A DNA stretch of 64,000 nt from Heterodera schachtii (GCA_023374025.1 SIJG01000002.1:4509772-4573771); one strand, 5' to 3'. Shown: positions 53,087 through 63,841, counted from the stretch's first letter. Numbers and translations are program-made. The notes: a model not told the origin generated them from the letters alone.

Positions 53087-55038
53087 ATGGCAACCACCCA
53101 TCAGCATAATCCCACGCCCGAGGTGTCCATTTTTGTCCATGTTTTTTTTCAACATTTAATTTAATTGTTTTTTTTCATCCAGGTGAAGGAGCTGTGCAAG
53201 TGCCTGGCGCTGGACGACAATCAGCTGCGCGACATTATGGCAAAGATCGAGATGGAATACAAAAAAGGCCTTGACCCAGTGACCGGTGGAGAATTTTGAC
53301 CATTTTTACCCCTTCCTAACCTCCCTCTCCCATTTTCAGCTCCGACAGCTTGCGTCAAAATGCTTCCGACGTACATCCGCGCGATTGCTGTTGGCGAAGA
53401 AAAGGGCGAATTCCTGGCACTGGACCTCGGCGGAACCAATTTTCGTGTCCTGCGCATCACTTTGGAGGGCGGCTGCCGTTCTACGATGCACAACAAAATC
53501 TACAGCATGCCCGACAGTGTTCAGCAAGGCACCGGCACGGAGGTGAGTTTTGCGGATGATTCAGAAATTGTTTAATTTTAAGATGTCAACAATTTTTTCA
53601 GCTGTTCGACCACATCGCTGCGTGTCTGGCCGACTACATGCGTGAGCAGAATCTGACGAGCCACTCGAAGATGCCGCTGGGCTTCACCTTCTCCTTCCCG
53701 TGCCAACAGAATGGGCTCACCAATGCCGTCTTGACAAACTGGACGAAGGGATTTACCGTAAGAAAATTGATTGATTTCTGAATATTTCTAAACTCCATTT
53801 TTTCAGGCTTCTGGCGTTGTTGGGGAGAACGTCGTCTACATGCTGCGCGACGCGTTCAAACGACGAGGCGACGTGGACATCGACGTGGTTGCACTGCTCA
53901 ACGACACCACGGGGACGATGCTCGCCTGCTCCTTCATTGAACAACACTGCTACGTCGGGGTCATTGTCGGGACGGGTAAGAGAATTAATTTTTTGTTTGA
54001 TTTTCAATTAAATCTCATATTTTTTCTTTTCAGGCTGCAATGCCGCATACATGGAGCGACTGGAGAATGTGCCGAAGCTCAAGGGAATTGTGAACTCCGC
54101 GGAAGGTAAAAATGGGAGGTGAAGGGTGGCCGCAAACGGCACTAATTTTTGAAACAATTTCAGATGGTCTGCCGGCGGAGATGTGCGTCAACACGGAATG
54201 GGGAGGATTCGGCGACGACGGCGCACTGGACCAATTCCTCACCATCTACGACCAGCAGTTGGACCAGCAGAGCCTCAACCCCGGCCGCCAGCGCTTCGAG
54301 AAGACCATTTCCGGCATGTACATGGTGGGAAAGTTTTCAAATTGAATAACAATTTATGTTAAAGAGTTTTCAGGGTGAGATCGTCCGTCTTGCGCTGGAG
54401 GACTTGGCACGTCGCGGCCTGTTGTTCAGCGGCGACTCCACTCGAATTTCCGAACGCGGCTGCATCTCCACCAAGATGGTGTCCGACATCGAAGGGTAAA
54501 ACTGTTTGCTCTAAAAAATTGCTTAATTTCACTTTGTTTTCAGGTTTATGCACAGCACCGACGGGAATCCATTCGCCAAAGTCGGCGAGATGCTGCGTGC
54601 CATCGGTGAGTTGTCATTTGATCATTTTTTAGTCTTTCAACATCCCATTATCCCATTTTAGGCATTTCGAACTCATCGGCCGCCGACTGTGCAAATGTCG
54701 CCTACGTCAGCTCATTGATTGGCACGCGCGCCGCCCATCTCTGTGCCTGTGGGCTTGCCGCCATCCTCAACCGCATGCAGAGGCCCCGCGTGACGATCGG
54801 CGTCGACGGCTCCGTGTTCCGCTTCCACCCGACCTTCAAATTCAACCTGGACCAGAAGATCAAGGCGCTGCTGGCTGTCAAATGCGAAGTGAGTTTCAAG
54901 TTCTAATATCATTTTCGGAATGATTAATTTTCCCCATAATTTCAGTTCTTCATGGTGCTCAGCGAGGACGGCAGTGGACGAGGCGCAGCAGTCGCAGCAG
55001 CGGTCGCATTGCGGATGAATCGTCTTGTGGGAGCGTGA
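53087..55038 (+). CDS. hxk: Hexokinase, copy 2, intact
   Basis: Exons 53087-53122, 53183-53285, 53340-53542, 53602-53757, 53807-53975, 54034-54105, 54164-54324, 54374-54495, 54544-54605, 54662-54888, 54946-55038; 467 aa plus stop. All eleven exons are bounded by GT-AG, including intron 3 (GGAG|GTGAGT ... TTTTTTCAG|CTG) that is damaged in copy 1. The key motifs, [42 protein letters not shown] and [14 protein letters not shown], are complete. The start codon is the first ATG after the TATA box at 52997 and gives the usual short N-terminus ([12 protein letters not shown]). This is the better candidate for the functional gene; the coding sequence of copy 1 appears identical. Confidence 0.92.
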
Positions 55039-56011
55039 ACAGCCTGTGACGATGCCGTCCGATGTCAGATGTGTGAATCTTAGGCCCCACAATGTCATGT
55101 GTATTGTAATGTTAGGCATTTTGTCCCATGTCTGTTTGTATATAAGGTTGAATTCCTAAGCACAATGATGTTCCATTATTCACAATTTGTATCAATTGTT
55201 CATATGTATTGTGTGGTGTGATGATAAATGAGAAAACATTTATGTCGTTGCAAAGACTGGAAAATTGATTTGCCTATTTCAGTATAAGAAGTTGGCACTT
55301 GTTTAGAGGTTTTTTTTTTTGTTCGAATTGAAGTTAAATTTAAGTAAAAGAATTGCGGCGATAAATTCGCAAGTCCCTGCGGTGAATTGAGATCAACCCT
55401 AAATTTGTTGTTCATATAGAATAATTTTGTGTTTGCCCTTTCTGGCCAACTCATTTTTCCAGAAAAATTGGTAATACTGAAGTTTATCCCCCCCCCATTT
55501 TTGAAAAAAAATAAAATTTTTAAAAAGGTCGTGTAAAAACGCTTTTTCTTGGGGTTTTCTGGGTCGCTTATCACGAATCTGACATTCATTTTGACTAATT
55601 TCGAATCCCGGCCCCGAATTCGACAAAAAGTCGAAAATTCAAATTTTTCAAAATTTACTTTTGTTTTGGAATCTGTACAGAATGACATTTTCTGCAGGGG
55701 TGGCATGGGATTCCTACATTTTTGGGCCGGAATTCCGATTTCCGAAATTTTTGGTGCCTCAGAAAAATTCCATCCCTAATGGTCAACCCTCGAAAAAAAA
55801 AGTGGGTGGGAGGGTTTGGTTTGCAAAAGTTCTCATAATAAGTCGTGAAAGCTTCTTCAAATTGGTTTCTCTGGAAGCGGATAATTAGAAAACCCCAAAA
55901 CCCGACCAATTTGGTGTACCCCGAGGGGCCCATCTATCCCCGACAAATGCCGACTCCGACTTCCCCCCCGCCCAATGAATTGCTACGCTAATATTTTTGT
56001 ATAAAAATGCC

Positions 56012-56455
56012 TGATTATGGTGTTACCGTACCTTTGATAAGCCCACCACAAAAGGGATAATAAGTGGAATAATATCCTTTATTCCGAAGGTACATGTTTA
56101 ACAATGGTGAGCTTCCCCGATTCGGAGCGGGGAAGGGAGGGGGGTCGGGATCCGGATCCAACGGCCAGGTGAAGTGATTAGGGGATGGACAAAGGAAAAG
56201 CATATACAAGCATATTGGGGGAGGAGACAAAGGGAAGGACCGCCCCAGGCAAATTGTCATATGGCTATAAACAAAGAAGAGGGGGAGAAGAAAAAGAGTA
56301 GAGACAATGAGAAAAGGAGTAAATGATTAAATATTAGTCATCAAGGGCCCCCAGATTGACCGTCCCCGGTCAATGAATACAATCAAATGAGCATTAATCG
56401 ATTTGTGGGAAGAGAGAAAATGAGCAGTAAAGGTTAAAAAGAGATTTTTGTCTCA
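56012..56455 (-). repeat. 3' LTR of the retroelement
   Basis: On minus the 444-bp segment starts TGAGACAAAAATC after a purine tract (AGAAGAAGGAAAA) and ends CACCATAATCA, giving TG...CA ends. The boundary on the outer side is exact because the same host promoter is seen uninterrupted at 45466. No second LTR is in the window for comparison, so the inner boundary is inferred from the polypurine tract. Confidence 0.65.
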
Positions 56456-56616
56456 TTTTCCTTCTTCTAATTGACCACAATTATTCCAATTAAATTCCTT
56501 ATTATAAAATATTGCATTTTTTTGTGTTTTTGGATTTTTATTGTTTTTTATTTTATTTTTATATTTTTGATTAAATGAGTAAATGCAATATTTAAAAATA
56601 TTCATTAATTAACAAT

Positions 56617-59600
56617 TTAATCCCAATCGCTCATTCGGAAAAATGGGCCTCCGAAGTTTTTTGTTTGTGATGATGTTCCTGGCTGGTCCCATTGTTCCTC
56701 GCGCGTTGCTCCCCATTCTCTTCCTGAGTTCGCTGCCATTCCTGAGCTTGAAGCGAATCTCGGTCCGTGCCATCCTCTGCCGCGGTTCCCTCTGCTTCGC
56801 CAATCCGTGCGTCCTCTCCCCCGGTTGAATGTTGGCGTGCGTTCATCGTGTTCCCAAAATGCTCTCGCGCCTTTCTCAATTTCTCCCGAATTTGGCCCTG
56901 CTCCCGTCTTTACGCGTTTTTCAAAAATTTCAATTTTCTTCATGACTTTTTGTACTTCATCATCCATTTGCAAAGCCTTTTGTCGTATTTCCAACAACAT
57001 TTCAATTATTTCTTTCATTTCCTTCGGCCTTTCTTCGCCCAAAAAACTTTTTATCGCCATTCCCGTTACCGGAGTGTGAGCTCGGTACTTTTTTCGGTTC
57101 CTTTCCTCTTCTTCCGTTTCGCAATTAATGTCCAATTCATTTCTGATTCTCTTTCCTTCCGGCGGAATTTCTTCGTCTCTTTTTTCAATGATGCTTAATT
57201 CAGCCGATCGAATTTCGGCTCGCGCCAAACGCAAGGCATTCGTTTCCCTTTTTTCCTTTTCTCTCGACTTTTCTTCCATTTCGCCTCTACTTTTTGCTTT
57301 ATTATGGCATGATTCCCAAAAACTCAAATTCTGGAGTTCTGCACCCTTTGGGGTTGGGAATAAAATTCGCTCCTCGTCCTCCTCCTCAGGACCTAACGAA
57401 ACCTCGTCTTCATGTTGGGACACTTTTTTCCAATCTTCTTCCAAATCAATTAACACAACTTCTTCCTTTTTTGCTTCTTCTTTTCCTTTTTTGTCTTTCT
57501 TTTCTTTTTCCTCTTCGTTTACTTCGTTCAACTCTCTTTCATTTATAATTCCTTTTAATTCCTTTTCATCCTTCTTTTCTCTATCCTCCGTCTCTTTTAG
57601 TTCTTTTACATTTGTTGGCACTTTATTCCCTTCCACTTTTTCATTTTTTGTCAATCTTTTTCTCTTCCTTGACACTTCCTTCTTTCTCATTTCAGCCAAT
57701 TCATTTTTTAACTTTTCTACCTCATTTTGCAGCATTTTTTGCGAATCTTCCAAACGTTTTGCTTTCGCCTCCTCCACTTTTTTAACGTTCAGTTCGACTT
57801 CCTCCGTGTCTGACAATGATTCGTACATTGTTTCAGCGCCTGTAAAACCGTTTGAATTTTGAATTGACTTTGAATTGTCTTGTTCATTTTTATTTTTATT
57901 TTCAAATTCATTTTCATTCCTTTTATTTAAATTTAATTCCTCATCATTTTCCATTTCAAAAGGAGCTGTATCCAATATACTTAAAAATTTTCCTTCTTTT
58001 ATCACATTAATAGACATTTTTGGGCTTTCACTTTCTTCGGTATTTTCAATGTAATCCTTAGCTGTTATCCAAATTTCTGGTGTCCTTATAACTTCAAATG
58101 TTTGACCGGTTATATCCGTGAATATTTCGGTGTATGTTTCATTAACACCATCAGTCCTCAACGTAAATCTTTCTCCTAACTTTAATTGTACTTCCATGCC
58201 CAAAATAATTCCTTCAGCTTCTTCACTTATAAATATTTCGAAAGTTTCCCCAAATATGGATGCTGTTACATATTGCTCTCCATCTCCGTCGATAAAAATT
58301 TCCCAATATTCCTGAACTAAATCTCTTGACACATACGAAAGTAAGGATATTCTGGTGGGATTTAGCCAACCGGTGCTAGCATTTTTTAAGACTCCGTCAA
58401 GGAAAATTTCTAAAATTGTTTGGTCATTTCTTGGGTCGAGTTCGACATTTTCAAAACGCCATGGAATTTCTGGTCCTAATTCATCTCTTTCTTCATCAAA
58501 TGCATTATTTCGTACAAATGCAATTGAACTTAATTCATTTTCCTCTTCACTACTTTCAAATCCATACTCTGAGTATCCTTTTTTCTTTAAATTTCTGTCT
58601 GTTTCACCAAAAATTTTATTTTTTTCAGTTTTTTTCCCGTTTTCGTTTTCTGAGATTTCACTTTCTTCTTCAGCTTCCTCTTGTTCCAGATTAGGATCGT
58701 CAAAATATTTTTCCCAGTTTAATGGTTCGTCAGAATCCCTTAGTGGCAAAATTGCAGGTCCATTAAAGGACTTAACTTTTTCCATATGAATTTTGCGCAT
58801 TTTTCCCTTACCATCGAGTGGTTTTACAATCAAATTCATTTTGTCTTTTTCGACTCCAATGCATCTATAAGGACCTGACCACCTGTGATCGAATTTATGT
58901 TTTAAGACTTCCTTTTTTATTAGGACTAAATCACCGATTTCAAATTCTTTCTCAACTGCCTTCCTTGATTTGTCATTTGCCTCCTTATATTTTTCTTGTG
59001 CCTTTAATATTTCTTCTCTTGCAATTTTCCAAGCGATTTGTGCTCTTTCCGATTGATTTTGAGCATAAATCGATACATCGCCTGCTCCTTCCTTTGCTAT
59101 GGGCAATTTCAATAACAAATCAGTTGGCAAACGGGGCTGCCGTAAATAATTAATGTAAAATGGAGAATTTTTTGTTGCCACATTTATTGACGTGTTATAT
59201 GCAAAAATTGCATGTGACAATATTTCGTCCCAATTATCTCCGTTTTCATTAATTATTGGGGACATAATATTTGCTAGGATTTTCATTGAGCCTTCAGCTA
59301 ATCCATTTGATTGCTGATGATAGGGTGTTGACATTTTATGTTCAAACCCATAAATTTTTGAAAGGTCCGCAAAAATTTGTGATGTGAATTGTCTCCCTTG
59401 GTCTGTAATGACAATTTCTGGTACCGAATGCTGATGGATAACTGTTTCTATAAATGCCTCAGATACTGTATCCGCTTTCTGATTTGGTATAGCCTTTGCC
59501 GTTACCCATTTTGAGAAACTGTCAATTGTTAAAATTATGTATAGATTTCCAAGTCTCGTCTTTTTAAGTGGACCCATTAGGTCACAATGTACTCTTTGAA

Positions 59601-61119
59601 ATGGTGTTTCTGTTGGCACAATTGGAACACTTGGTGCCGATTTTGCTTGTCCTGGGTATATTTTTCTTTTTTGACATAATTCACAAGTCTCGGTTAATAA
59701 TCGGACATCCTTTTTCATTTCTTCCCAATAAAATCGATTTTTTATTTCCGGCCATGTCTTTTCAAAACCGAAATGTCCCTCATCATGAATATTGTGAAAA
59801 AATTTTTCCCTTAATTGGTATGGAATGATTAATTTTGGTTGTTCCGAATTTTCTTTTCCCTTTTTGTAATATATTGCGCCATTTATCAAACAATAATTCG
59901 TTGGAACTTTTTTCCATTTCAATTCCGGGGGAATTTTTCCTGAGTTCAAAATGTAATAAATTTGTGCGAGTTCTTTCACTTTTCGTTGCTCTTTCACCAC
60001 TTCTTCTATAGAAATATTTGCTCCTTTTATTTCCAATTGGTTTTCCTCACCCTCATTTTTTGTACTCAAAATTTTTACCGAATTTTCCTCTTTTTCATTT
60101 TCCAAAATTTTACCATTTGTCTGAGTTTCCGGTATGTTATAACGTGATAGAAAGTCCGCTGCTTTATTCTTTTTACCAGGACGATAGACTATGTCTAAAT
60201 CGAAACTCTGTAATGTAACCTGATATTTTTCTAAGCGTCCTTTCAATTCCTTTGCCTTCATCATCCCAGTTAATGCACTACAATCGGTAATAATTTTGGT
60301 TACCCCCGAGCCAACAATATAAGGGGAAAACTCTTTAACAGCATATACCAATGCTAATGCCTCTCTTTCAATGGATGGATAATTAGTCTCGTGTCTGTTT
60401 AATGCTCTCGAGGCATATGCAACAGGACCTTTTTCTTGGAATAAAACCGCGCCAATAGCTTTTTTTGACGCGTCGCACTCAATTGTAAAGGGTTTACCAA
60501 ATCTCGGCGACTGTAATACTGGTGCCGATGTTAACAAATTTTTTAATAAATTTAATGATTCATCCTGTTCCTTTCCCCAATTCTCTTCAATTTTGCCCTC
60601 GAATTTGTCTTGGGTTAAAGTTTGTAGCGGGCGGGCAATATGTGCAAAATTTTTAATAAAACGTCTGAAATATGTGAGCGCACCGAGTAATGACTTAAGT
60701 TCGGTTAGACTTTTTGGTGGCTTAAAATTTTGAACCGTTTGAACTTGTCTTGGGTCCATCCGAATGCCTCTTTCACTTAGCAAAAATCCCAAATATCTAA
60801 TTTCTGTCATTCCCCAATGGCATTTGTCCATTTTCAATTTAAGTCCCACTTCTTTCAATAATTTTAAAAAGTTTTCAATGTCAATTAAATGCATCTCTTC
60901 GGTTTCGCTTCCGATTATAATATCGTCAAGATAAATTAACATTGCTGCTGTTAGACGCCTCCGAAGTGAATTCATCACTCTTTGAAATGTATCGGGGGCA
61001 GCAGTAAGACCAAATGGCATTGTTATGAATTCATAAATGCCAAGGTGTGAAATAAATGCCGTTTTGTCTATGTCTTCTGTGGACATTGGAATTTGCATGA
61101 AACCACTTTGCATGTCCAT
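56617..61119 (-). CDS. Retroelement Pol (RT-RNase H-integrase) with C-terminal extension
   Basis: 1500-codon open frame. Residues 1-100 are RT palm with the YLDD active site at 63-66 and LGFLLSERGIRMDP after it. RNase H follows (ECDASKKAIGAVLF, SIEREALALVYAV). The integrase zinc motif H-H-C-C is at about 440-490 and the DDE core at about 510-640 (HCDLMGPL, TDQGRQFTS, NGLAEGSMK). A GPY-type module lies near 750 (HRWSGPYRCIG). From about 780 to 1500 there is a non-pol extension: an acidic stretch, a compact beta-rich region (TILEIFLDGV, EIFIDGDGEQYVTASI), long E/K-rich coiled-coil-like sequence and a basic Arg-Gly segment near the end (NRGRGRTDWRSRGNRGRG). The extension might supply a Gag-like function, as no Gag precedes the protease here. 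The first in-frame ATG is internal to RT; the true frame starts upstream beyond a frameshift. Confidence 0.85.
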   Translation of the reverse strand: MDMQSGFMQIPMSTEDIDKTAFISHLGIYEFITMPFGLTAAPDTFQRVMNSLRRRLTAAMLIYLDDIIIGSETEEMHLIDIENFLKLLKEVGLKLKMDKCHWGMTEIRYLGFLLSERGIRMDPRQVQTVQNFKPPKSLTELKSLLGALTYFRRFIKNFAHIARPLQTLTQDKFEGKIEENWGKEQDESLNLLKNLLTSAPVLQSPRFGKPFTIECDASKKAIGAVLFQEKGPVAYASRALNRHETNYPSIEREALALVYAVKEFSPYIVGSGVTKIITDCSALTGMMKAKELKGRLEKYQVTLQSFDLDIVYRPGKKNKAADFLSRYNIPETQTNGKILENEKEENSVKILSTKNEGEENQLEIKGANISIEEVVKEQRKVKELAQIYYILNSGKIPPELKWKKVPTNYCLINGAIYYKKGKENSEQPKLIIPYQLREKFFHNIHDEGHFGFEKTWPEIKNRFYWEEMKKDVRLLTETCELCQKRKIYPGQAKSAPSVPIVPTETPFQRVHCDLMGPLKKTRLGNLYIILTIDSFSKWVTAKAIPNQKADTVSEAFIETVIHQHSVPEIVITDQGRQFTSQIFADLSKIYGFEHKMSTPYHQQSNGLAEGSMKILANIMSPIINENGDNWDEILSHAIFAYNTSINVATKNSPFYINYLRQPRLPTDLLLKLPIAKEGAGDVSIYAQNQSERAQIAWKIAREEILKAQEKYKEANDKSRKAVEKEFEIGDLVLIKKEVLKHKFDHRWSGPYRCIGVEKDKMNLIVKPLDGKGKMRKIHMEKVKSFNGPAILPLRDSDEPLNWEKYFDDPNLEQEEAEEESEISENENGKKTEKNKIFGETDRNLKKKGYSEYGFESSEEENELSSIAFVRNNAFDEERDELGPEIPWRFENVELDPRNDQTILEIFLDGVLKNASTGWLNPTRISLLSYVSRDLVQEYWEIFIDGDGEQYVTASIFGETFEIFISEEAEGIILGMEVQLKLGERFTLRTDGVNETYTEIFTDITGQTFEVIRTPEIWITAKDYIENTEESESPKMSINVIKEGKFLSILDTAPFEMENDEELNLNKRNENEFENKNKNEQDNSKSIQNSNGFTGAETMYESLSDTEEVELNVKKVEEAKAKRLEDSQKMLQNEVEKLKNELAEMRKKEVSRKRKRLTKNEKVEGNKVPTNVKELKETEDREKKDEKELKGIINERELNEVNEEEKEKKDKKGKEEAKKEEVVLIDLEEDWKKVSQHEDEVSLGPEEEDEERILFPTPKGAELQNLSFWESCHNKAKSRGEMEEKSREKEKRETNALRLARAEIRSAELSIIEKRDEEIPPEGKRIRNELDINCETEEEERNRKKYRAHTPVTGMAIKSFLGEERPKEMKEIIEMLLEIRQKALQMDDEVQKVMKKIEIFEKRVKTGAGPNSGEIEKGARAFWEHDERTPTFNRGRGRTDWRSRGNRGRGWHGPRFASSSGMAANSGREWGATREEQWDQPGTSSQTKNFGGPFFRMSDWD

Positions 61120-62376
61120 TGATGTGTAATATTTTTAGAGCCCATTAAGTCTAACAATTCTTGAATGTTTGGTAAATGGAAAACTCGCTTTTTTGTCATT
61201 TTATTTAGCGACCGGTAATCGATGGCAAAACGCCAAGATTTCTTATCTGCCTTGGGCACCATTACGATAGGGGATGCGAACTCAGATTCGCTCTCTCTTA
61301 TGATATTTTGGTCCAACATTATCTTAATTTGTCTTTCAATTTCTTTCTGCGTTTCGGGTGGGTATCTGTAGGGTCGAAAATGAAATGGTAAAGAACCGGG
61401 AATTAGATCAATTTTATGGACAATTGGTCCGTTATATAACCCGATTTTGCCATCATCGCCCACAAAAGCTTCATAATGTTTGTCCACAATATTTTTTAAT
61501 TCCTTTTGTGATTTTGTACTCAATCTTGTCCCTGTCAGATTTATTCTTTCAGATGGTAATCGGTTTTTTCCTTCTGTCGGTAAATATGGTAATTTTTCAT
61601 GCCATTTTGTCTCGGGGGGAATATAATCTTTCGGTGGAATTTCATCCCCTGGTAAAGCATTAATTTTGACCATTTCCAATTCTGCGATGTTTGACCCTTT
61701 ATATACTTTTACTGGCATTTTTCCAGCGTTCATAATTTGCACTGTAACGCAATTACTGTCCCCTGGTGTGACCAAAGTTCTGCCGATTATTATACTTGCG
61801 TACTGATGTTTAATTCCTTTTACCAAAAAATTTTGATTTGCTGAAAAACACTCATTTACTCTTGCCGTAATAATATTTTCCGTTCTTGGCTCAAAAGTTT
61901 CAGTCTGATCGAGGCTAACTTTAATTTGATTGGGTTTATCGGCCTCAAGAACAGAGACAATGTTTGTCCAAATTTCACCAATACGCACTTTTTGCTCCCC
62001 AAATGCTATTACACCCCTTAAATCACTTAACAATGGCAGTCCGAGTAATAATGGGCCAGGACAATCTCTATCGATTGATACTAATAATGTTACCTCCCAT
62101 TCTGCACATTTTCCTGTTTCTGTATCTCCAATTCGTAATTTAGCATTTGCTTTTCCAATAATTTGGATTGATGAATTATTTGCCGCCGTTAAATTTGGGT
62201 TTTCACTGCCTAAGTCCTTTATTTCGAGTCCCGCTTTAATTGCTGTTTTTTGGCGACAATAAGAAACACTAGCGCACGAATCGACCAACGCTGAAGTTGG
62301 CAAACCATTTAAATAAACCCGTATTGATGGTAATTTTCGAGGGTTATTTGTAATTGCCGCAACTCTTGGGGGAAGA
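61068..62376 (-). pseudogene. Retroelement protease and RT N-terminus, frameshifted from Pol
   Basis: Open frame from the truncated edge to 61068. It has a retropepsin-like site ALVDSCASVSY (Gly of the usual DSG/DTG replaced by Cys), the flap-side motif LLLGLPLL, then RT motifs FRPYRYPPETQKEIE, SPIVMVPKADKKSWRF and AIDYRSLNKMT. The frame leaves Pol after LLDLMGS because of a single-base change in the A-run at about 61130-61136; the reading resumes in the other frame of the 1500-codon ORF. The frame is open to the junction at about 62376, where host sequence begins. Confidence 0.75.
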
Positions 62377-62791
62377 TAAAAATTGTTTGTTCAATTTCCA
62401 TTTGCGTGTTTTGAAGTGTTCGTCCACGTAAAAGTCAAAGCGGCGGTTGATCAGTGCAATTTCGAGGCCAAGTTGGGAAGGCGTAAGAAAGTCAAACACC
62501 AAAAGCCAACAATCGCCGCAGATAAAGCTGAAAATGGGGAGAATTTTATTAAATTCCCAAAATTTTCAATTTATTTACATTTCGTTTTTGTGAGGGCGTC
62601 GTCGTTTTTGGCATTGTCCAAAAAGAACCAAAGAATGGTGGCAAAGCCGACCAACAGAAGAAGAAACATGGCACAAAAACTGAAAGAAATGAATTGGATT
62701 TAATCTCACAAATTCTTATAAACAATTTGAGCAAAAGAAATGCGAAATGTTTCAAAAAGAAATAATAAACGTACAGAATTTCTGAAGACAT
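62377..62791 (-). pseudogene. Type B gene 5' part, cut by the retroelement
   Basis: Minus-strand exon 1 62791-62775 (MSSEIL), membrane exon 62679-62579 (FCAMFLLLLVGFATILWFF, one base missing so it ends NDDALTKT instead of KKRRRPHK-like), F-box-like exon from 62527 (FICGDCWLLVFDFLTPSQLG, LINRRFDFYVDEHFKTRKW, KLNKQF) ending at the retroelement junction. Leader and TATA-like TAGTATAAAATGCCC on minus near 62868. Central and later exons are missing. Confidence 0.7.
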
Positions 62792-62929
62792 TTGCAGCAA
62801 CAAAATGACCGGAAAATAGAGGGAAAATAATGAGAGAATGAATGGAATGAGGAGGAGAAACAAGGGCATTTTATACTAAATATTAGCATAGCGCTCCGAC
62901 CCTTCGGCGGGATTGGAAAAGTCAGGGTC

Positions 62930-63480
62930 AGTCGGCATTTGTCGGGAATAGACGGGTCCGTCGGGGTGCACCAAATGCGTCGGGTTTTCTAATTAGCCGC
63001 TCATTATCGCAATAAAAAAATGGGTGAATATATTTAACGGATTGCTTGTTTTTCTCATTTATTCATTTTTCGTCCTAAAAAATGCATTTAAATTTTATTA
63101 TTTATTTTTAATTAATGTTGGCCGAAGCGGACCAACTTCATGATCACTGATCAGCAGAGTGATCCAGAGAACCCAATTTGAAGAAGCTTTCACGACTTAT
63201 TATGAGAACTTTTGCAAACCAACCCCCCTTCCCTGCTCACTTTTTTCGAAGGTTGACCATTAGGAATGCAATTCCTATAAGGCACCAAAAATTTTCGGAA
63301 GTCGGAATTCCGACCCCAAAAATGTCGGAATTCCGTGCCATCCCTGGTGACCATCAGCAAAAGTGCTGAATAGAATCACGAGTGGCCAGGAAAAATGTGA
63401 AAAAATTCTTGGAGACAGTGAAAATTTTTCTGGAAAACCGTTAGGTCCAACCGGAATGAACACCAAATTATTCGCCGAAT
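62930..63480 (-). repeat. Dispersed repeat copy with a small inserted element
   Basis: Reverse-orientation relative of 38990-39330 (TCGGCATTTGTCGGGAATAG, GAAGCTTTCACGACTTATTA). At 63261-63346 an 86-bp piece with imperfect ends (TAGGAATGCAATTCC / GGAATTCCGTGCCATCCCTG) is flanked by TTGACCAT and GTGACCAT, 7 of 8 identical, suggesting a tiny hAT-type insertion. No gene. Confidence 0.5.
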
Positions 63481-63792
63481 TTTTTTTCTATATTTAAAAA
63501 ATAGACAGCCTACGGCCAGCAGGAATTTGTTGTGCCATGGCATTTATTGGGTTGGGGCACGAATATGCCAAGCTTTTACCGTTTTTATTATTAGCCATTT
63601 TATCAACGAATAATAGTTAATTACTCACAATGAATTTCACATATATACATAAAATACAATGGAAATGGACGCGTTTGCGAGCAAGCAAAGGTCAAATACA
63701 ATACAAACAAATAATTAGGCAGTTTTAAAATGTCAAAGTGCCAAAATCATTTCGGTCAGACAATTGCGTCACCAAGCAATTGATTAATTAAT

Positions 63793-63841
63793 TCATTTCT
63801 TCTGCTGATCACTCGGCCCGGGAGAAGCGGCGTCGAGAAGA
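63793..63841 (-). pseudogene. Orphan type B tail exon
   Basis: After TTTTTTCAG on minus the sequence reads LLDAASPGPSDQQKK then stop, with the normal 3' flank continuing to about 63530. The preceding C-terminal exon is not found up to the window end; 63842-64000 contains unrelated GC-rich sequence (CCGTGGCGGGGGAACCGCCC) and no exon. Confidence 0.55.

Larger units (their letters stand above)
56012..62376 (-). mobile_element. Ty3/gypsy-type LTR retroelement, 5' truncated
   Basis: Minus-strand order: protease, reverse transcriptase, RNase H, integrase, long extension, polypurine tract, 3' LTR. The 5' LTR and any N-terminal Gag region are missing: the protease frame is still open where it meets an F-box-like exon at about 62376. 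The left end lies inside a type B promoter (ATAAAAATGCC|TGATTATGG). The flanking genes are in opposite orientations, so the present structure is not a simple insertion; no target duplication can be assigned. Pol is interrupted by one frameshift. Confidence 0.85.

Noticed and set aside
57128..57862. Plus-strand Ser/Phe-rich ORF of 244 aa
   Set aside because: Shadow of the Glu/Lys-rich extension of the minus-strand retroelement Pol.
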